Shown piece after piece: positions 33,833 to 34,750 of a stretch of DNA of 34,750 nucleotides. How positions within the stretch are numbered: position 1 is the stretch's first letter; the number at the start of each line of letters is the position of its first letter. The stretch spans positions 1 through 34,750 of the forward strand of contig JAWLCV010000043.1 of NCBI GenBank assembly GCA_041686955.1, in the 5' to 3' direction. A program made the translations under genes and the position numbers. The DNA is from UBA7803 sp041686955 (GTDB taxonomy: Bacteria > Pseudomonadota > Gammaproteobacteria > Pseudomonadales > Azotimanducaceae). A model generated the notes under the pieces. The model ran no database searches. It worked only from the letters and a program-made list of their open reading frames with translations, and was not told where the DNA came from.

Positions 33833-34750
33833 TTTCACCATGCCGTCCCTGGGCGCCGACATGAACGAAGGCACCGTCCTGGAATGGAAGGTCGGCGTGG
33901 GGGACGCGGTGCGCAAGGGCGACGTGATCCTGGAGGTGGACACGGACAAGGCCGCGTTCGAGGTGGAGGCGGACCGGCCCGGCACCGTTCGGGAGATCCT
34001 GGTGCAGCCGGGGACCACGGTTCCCGTGGGGACGGTGCTCGCGCGGCTGACGGCGCCGGGGGAGAGCGCCGAAGCGGCGGCCGGTGCCGACGCCAAGGGC
34101 GAATCGGCGGCGCCTCCCGGTCCGGCTGCGGGCGAAGGGCGGCCGCGCCGCAAGAGCTCTCCCGCGGCGCGCAAGCGCGCCCGGGAGCTGGGGGTGAACA
34201 TCGACGTCGTCCCCGGCACCGGAATGGAAGGCGCCGTCCGCCTGCAGGACGTGGAGGCTGCGGCGCAGGCCGCCGCGGAGAGCCGCCAGGCGGCCGAAGC
34301 CCCAGCGCCCACAGAGCCGGCGGCTGCCGAGCCAGCGGCTGCCAAGCCGGCGGCCATGGCGCCGGAGGCCGCAGCGCCGGGCGCGGAGGAAGCGGCACAG
34401 CCGTCGCGCCAGGCCCGCCTGCGCGGGGTGATCGCCGCGGTGATGAGCCGGTCCAAGCGTGAGATCCCGCACTACTACCTGGAGCACGGCATCGATCTGG
34501 AGCCGGCGCTGACGTGGCTGGAGGCACAGAATGCCGAGCGCCCCATCAACCGGCGGATTCTGCCCAACGCGCTGTTGCTGAAGGCGGTCGCCCAGGCGCT
34601 GTGGGACGTCCCGGAGCTCAACGGCTACTGGATCGATGGCGCCCTGCAGCAGCAGGAGTCGGTGAATCTGGGGGTGGCCGTGTCGTTGCGCGGCGGCGGG
34701 GTCATCGCCCCCGCCATCCACGATGCCGCGGACAAGAGCCTGGACGAGCT
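33825..34750 (+). CDS. Dihydrolipoamide acetyltransferase E2 (3' end outside the window)
   Basis: About 308 residues are visible from ATG 33825, and the frame is open to the window edge. One lipoyl domain (3-76) carries the lipoylated Lys42 in EVDTDKAAFEVE. A peripheral subunit-binding domain (about 110-145) has SSPAARKRARELGV and VPGTGMEGAVRLQDV. An Ala/Pro/Glu-rich flexible linker (about 145-195, with repeated PAAAEPAAAKPAA) leads to the start of the catalytic domain (IPHYYLEHGIDLEPAL...LNGYWIDGALQQ, then NLGVAVSLRGGGVIAP). The catalytic histidine lies beyond the edge. The substrate class follows the pyruvate-type E1 genes. Lipoylation would depend on the LipA encoded at 8883. Confidence 0.93.
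   Translation, partial: MTDFTMPSLGADMNEGTVLEWKVGVGDAVRKGDVILEVDTDKAAFEVEADRPGTVREILVQPGTTVPVGTVLARLTAPGESAEAAAGADAKGESAAPPGPAAGEGRPRRKSSPAARKRARELGVNIDVVPGTGMEGAVRLQDVEAAAQAAAESRQAAEAPAPTEPAAAEPAAAKPAAMAPEAAAPGAEEAAQPSRQARLRGVIAAVMSRSKREIPHYYLEHGIDLEPALTWLEAQNAERPINRRILPNALLLKAVAQALWDVPELNGYWIDGALQQQESVNLGVAVSLRGGGVIAPAIHDAADKSLDE

Overview
High-GC chromosomal window from a proteobacterium, most likely a Gammaproteobacterium. The evidence is the dense GC-rich coding, a CYP153-type P450, two GPH-family transporters, lipoyl synthase, an N-type (alternate) F1F0-ATPase and an RtcB/archease/PolX module. A run of exactly 100 N at 11447-11546 shows this is a scaffolded draft assembly. I saw no tRNA, rRNA, CRISPR array or insertion sequence, and no gene-free stretch longer than 300 bases.

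Left part (1-11446), mixed metabolism. The tail of a MarR-like regulator abuts a GPH sugar:cation-type symporter, which diverges from a CYP153-family alkane/fatty-acid hydroxylase. Three small genes follow (DUF1993, GNAT, VOC). A tight minus-strand operon runs MddA-like methyltransferase > secreted LpqC-type esterase > HhH DNA glycosylase-like protein > SPOR lipoprotein, and a GlxA-type regulator faces away from it. lipA and a second GPH transporter complete the part; the transporter is cut by the gap.

Middle (11547-14778), small accessory genes. A flavodoxin-fold oxidoreductase diverges from a SAM methyltransferase across a 9-bp inverted repeat. Next comes a compact three-gene set with nucleotidyltransferase, cytoplasmic BON and metallophosphoesterase products. 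The last two genes overlap at their stop/start codons.

Right part (14809-34750), a dense stress/energy island. An entire N-ATPase operon in the order atpDCQRBEFAG lies on the minus strand. It diverges from an FtsH AAA+ protease. FtsH converges, across a strong hairpin, on a minus-strand operon CBS > archease > RtcB > BCAM0308-like zinc-ribbon protein > PolX. This diverges from a plus-strand operon: universal stress protein > PAS-PAS histidine kinase > acetyl-CoA synthetase > pyruvate dehydrogenase E1 alpha > E1 beta > E2, with E2 cut by the window end.

Taken together, the island couples ion pumping at the cost of ATP, membrane-protein proteolysis, RNA ligation, DNA gap repair, nucleotide/stress sensing and acetyl-CoA supply from both acetate and pyruvate. 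The gene content recalls the low-oxygen-activated type of locus described in Burkholderia. The strongest novelty candidates are the BCAM0308-like protein inside the RtcB/PolX operon and the nucleotidyltransferase-BON-phosphoesterase trio.
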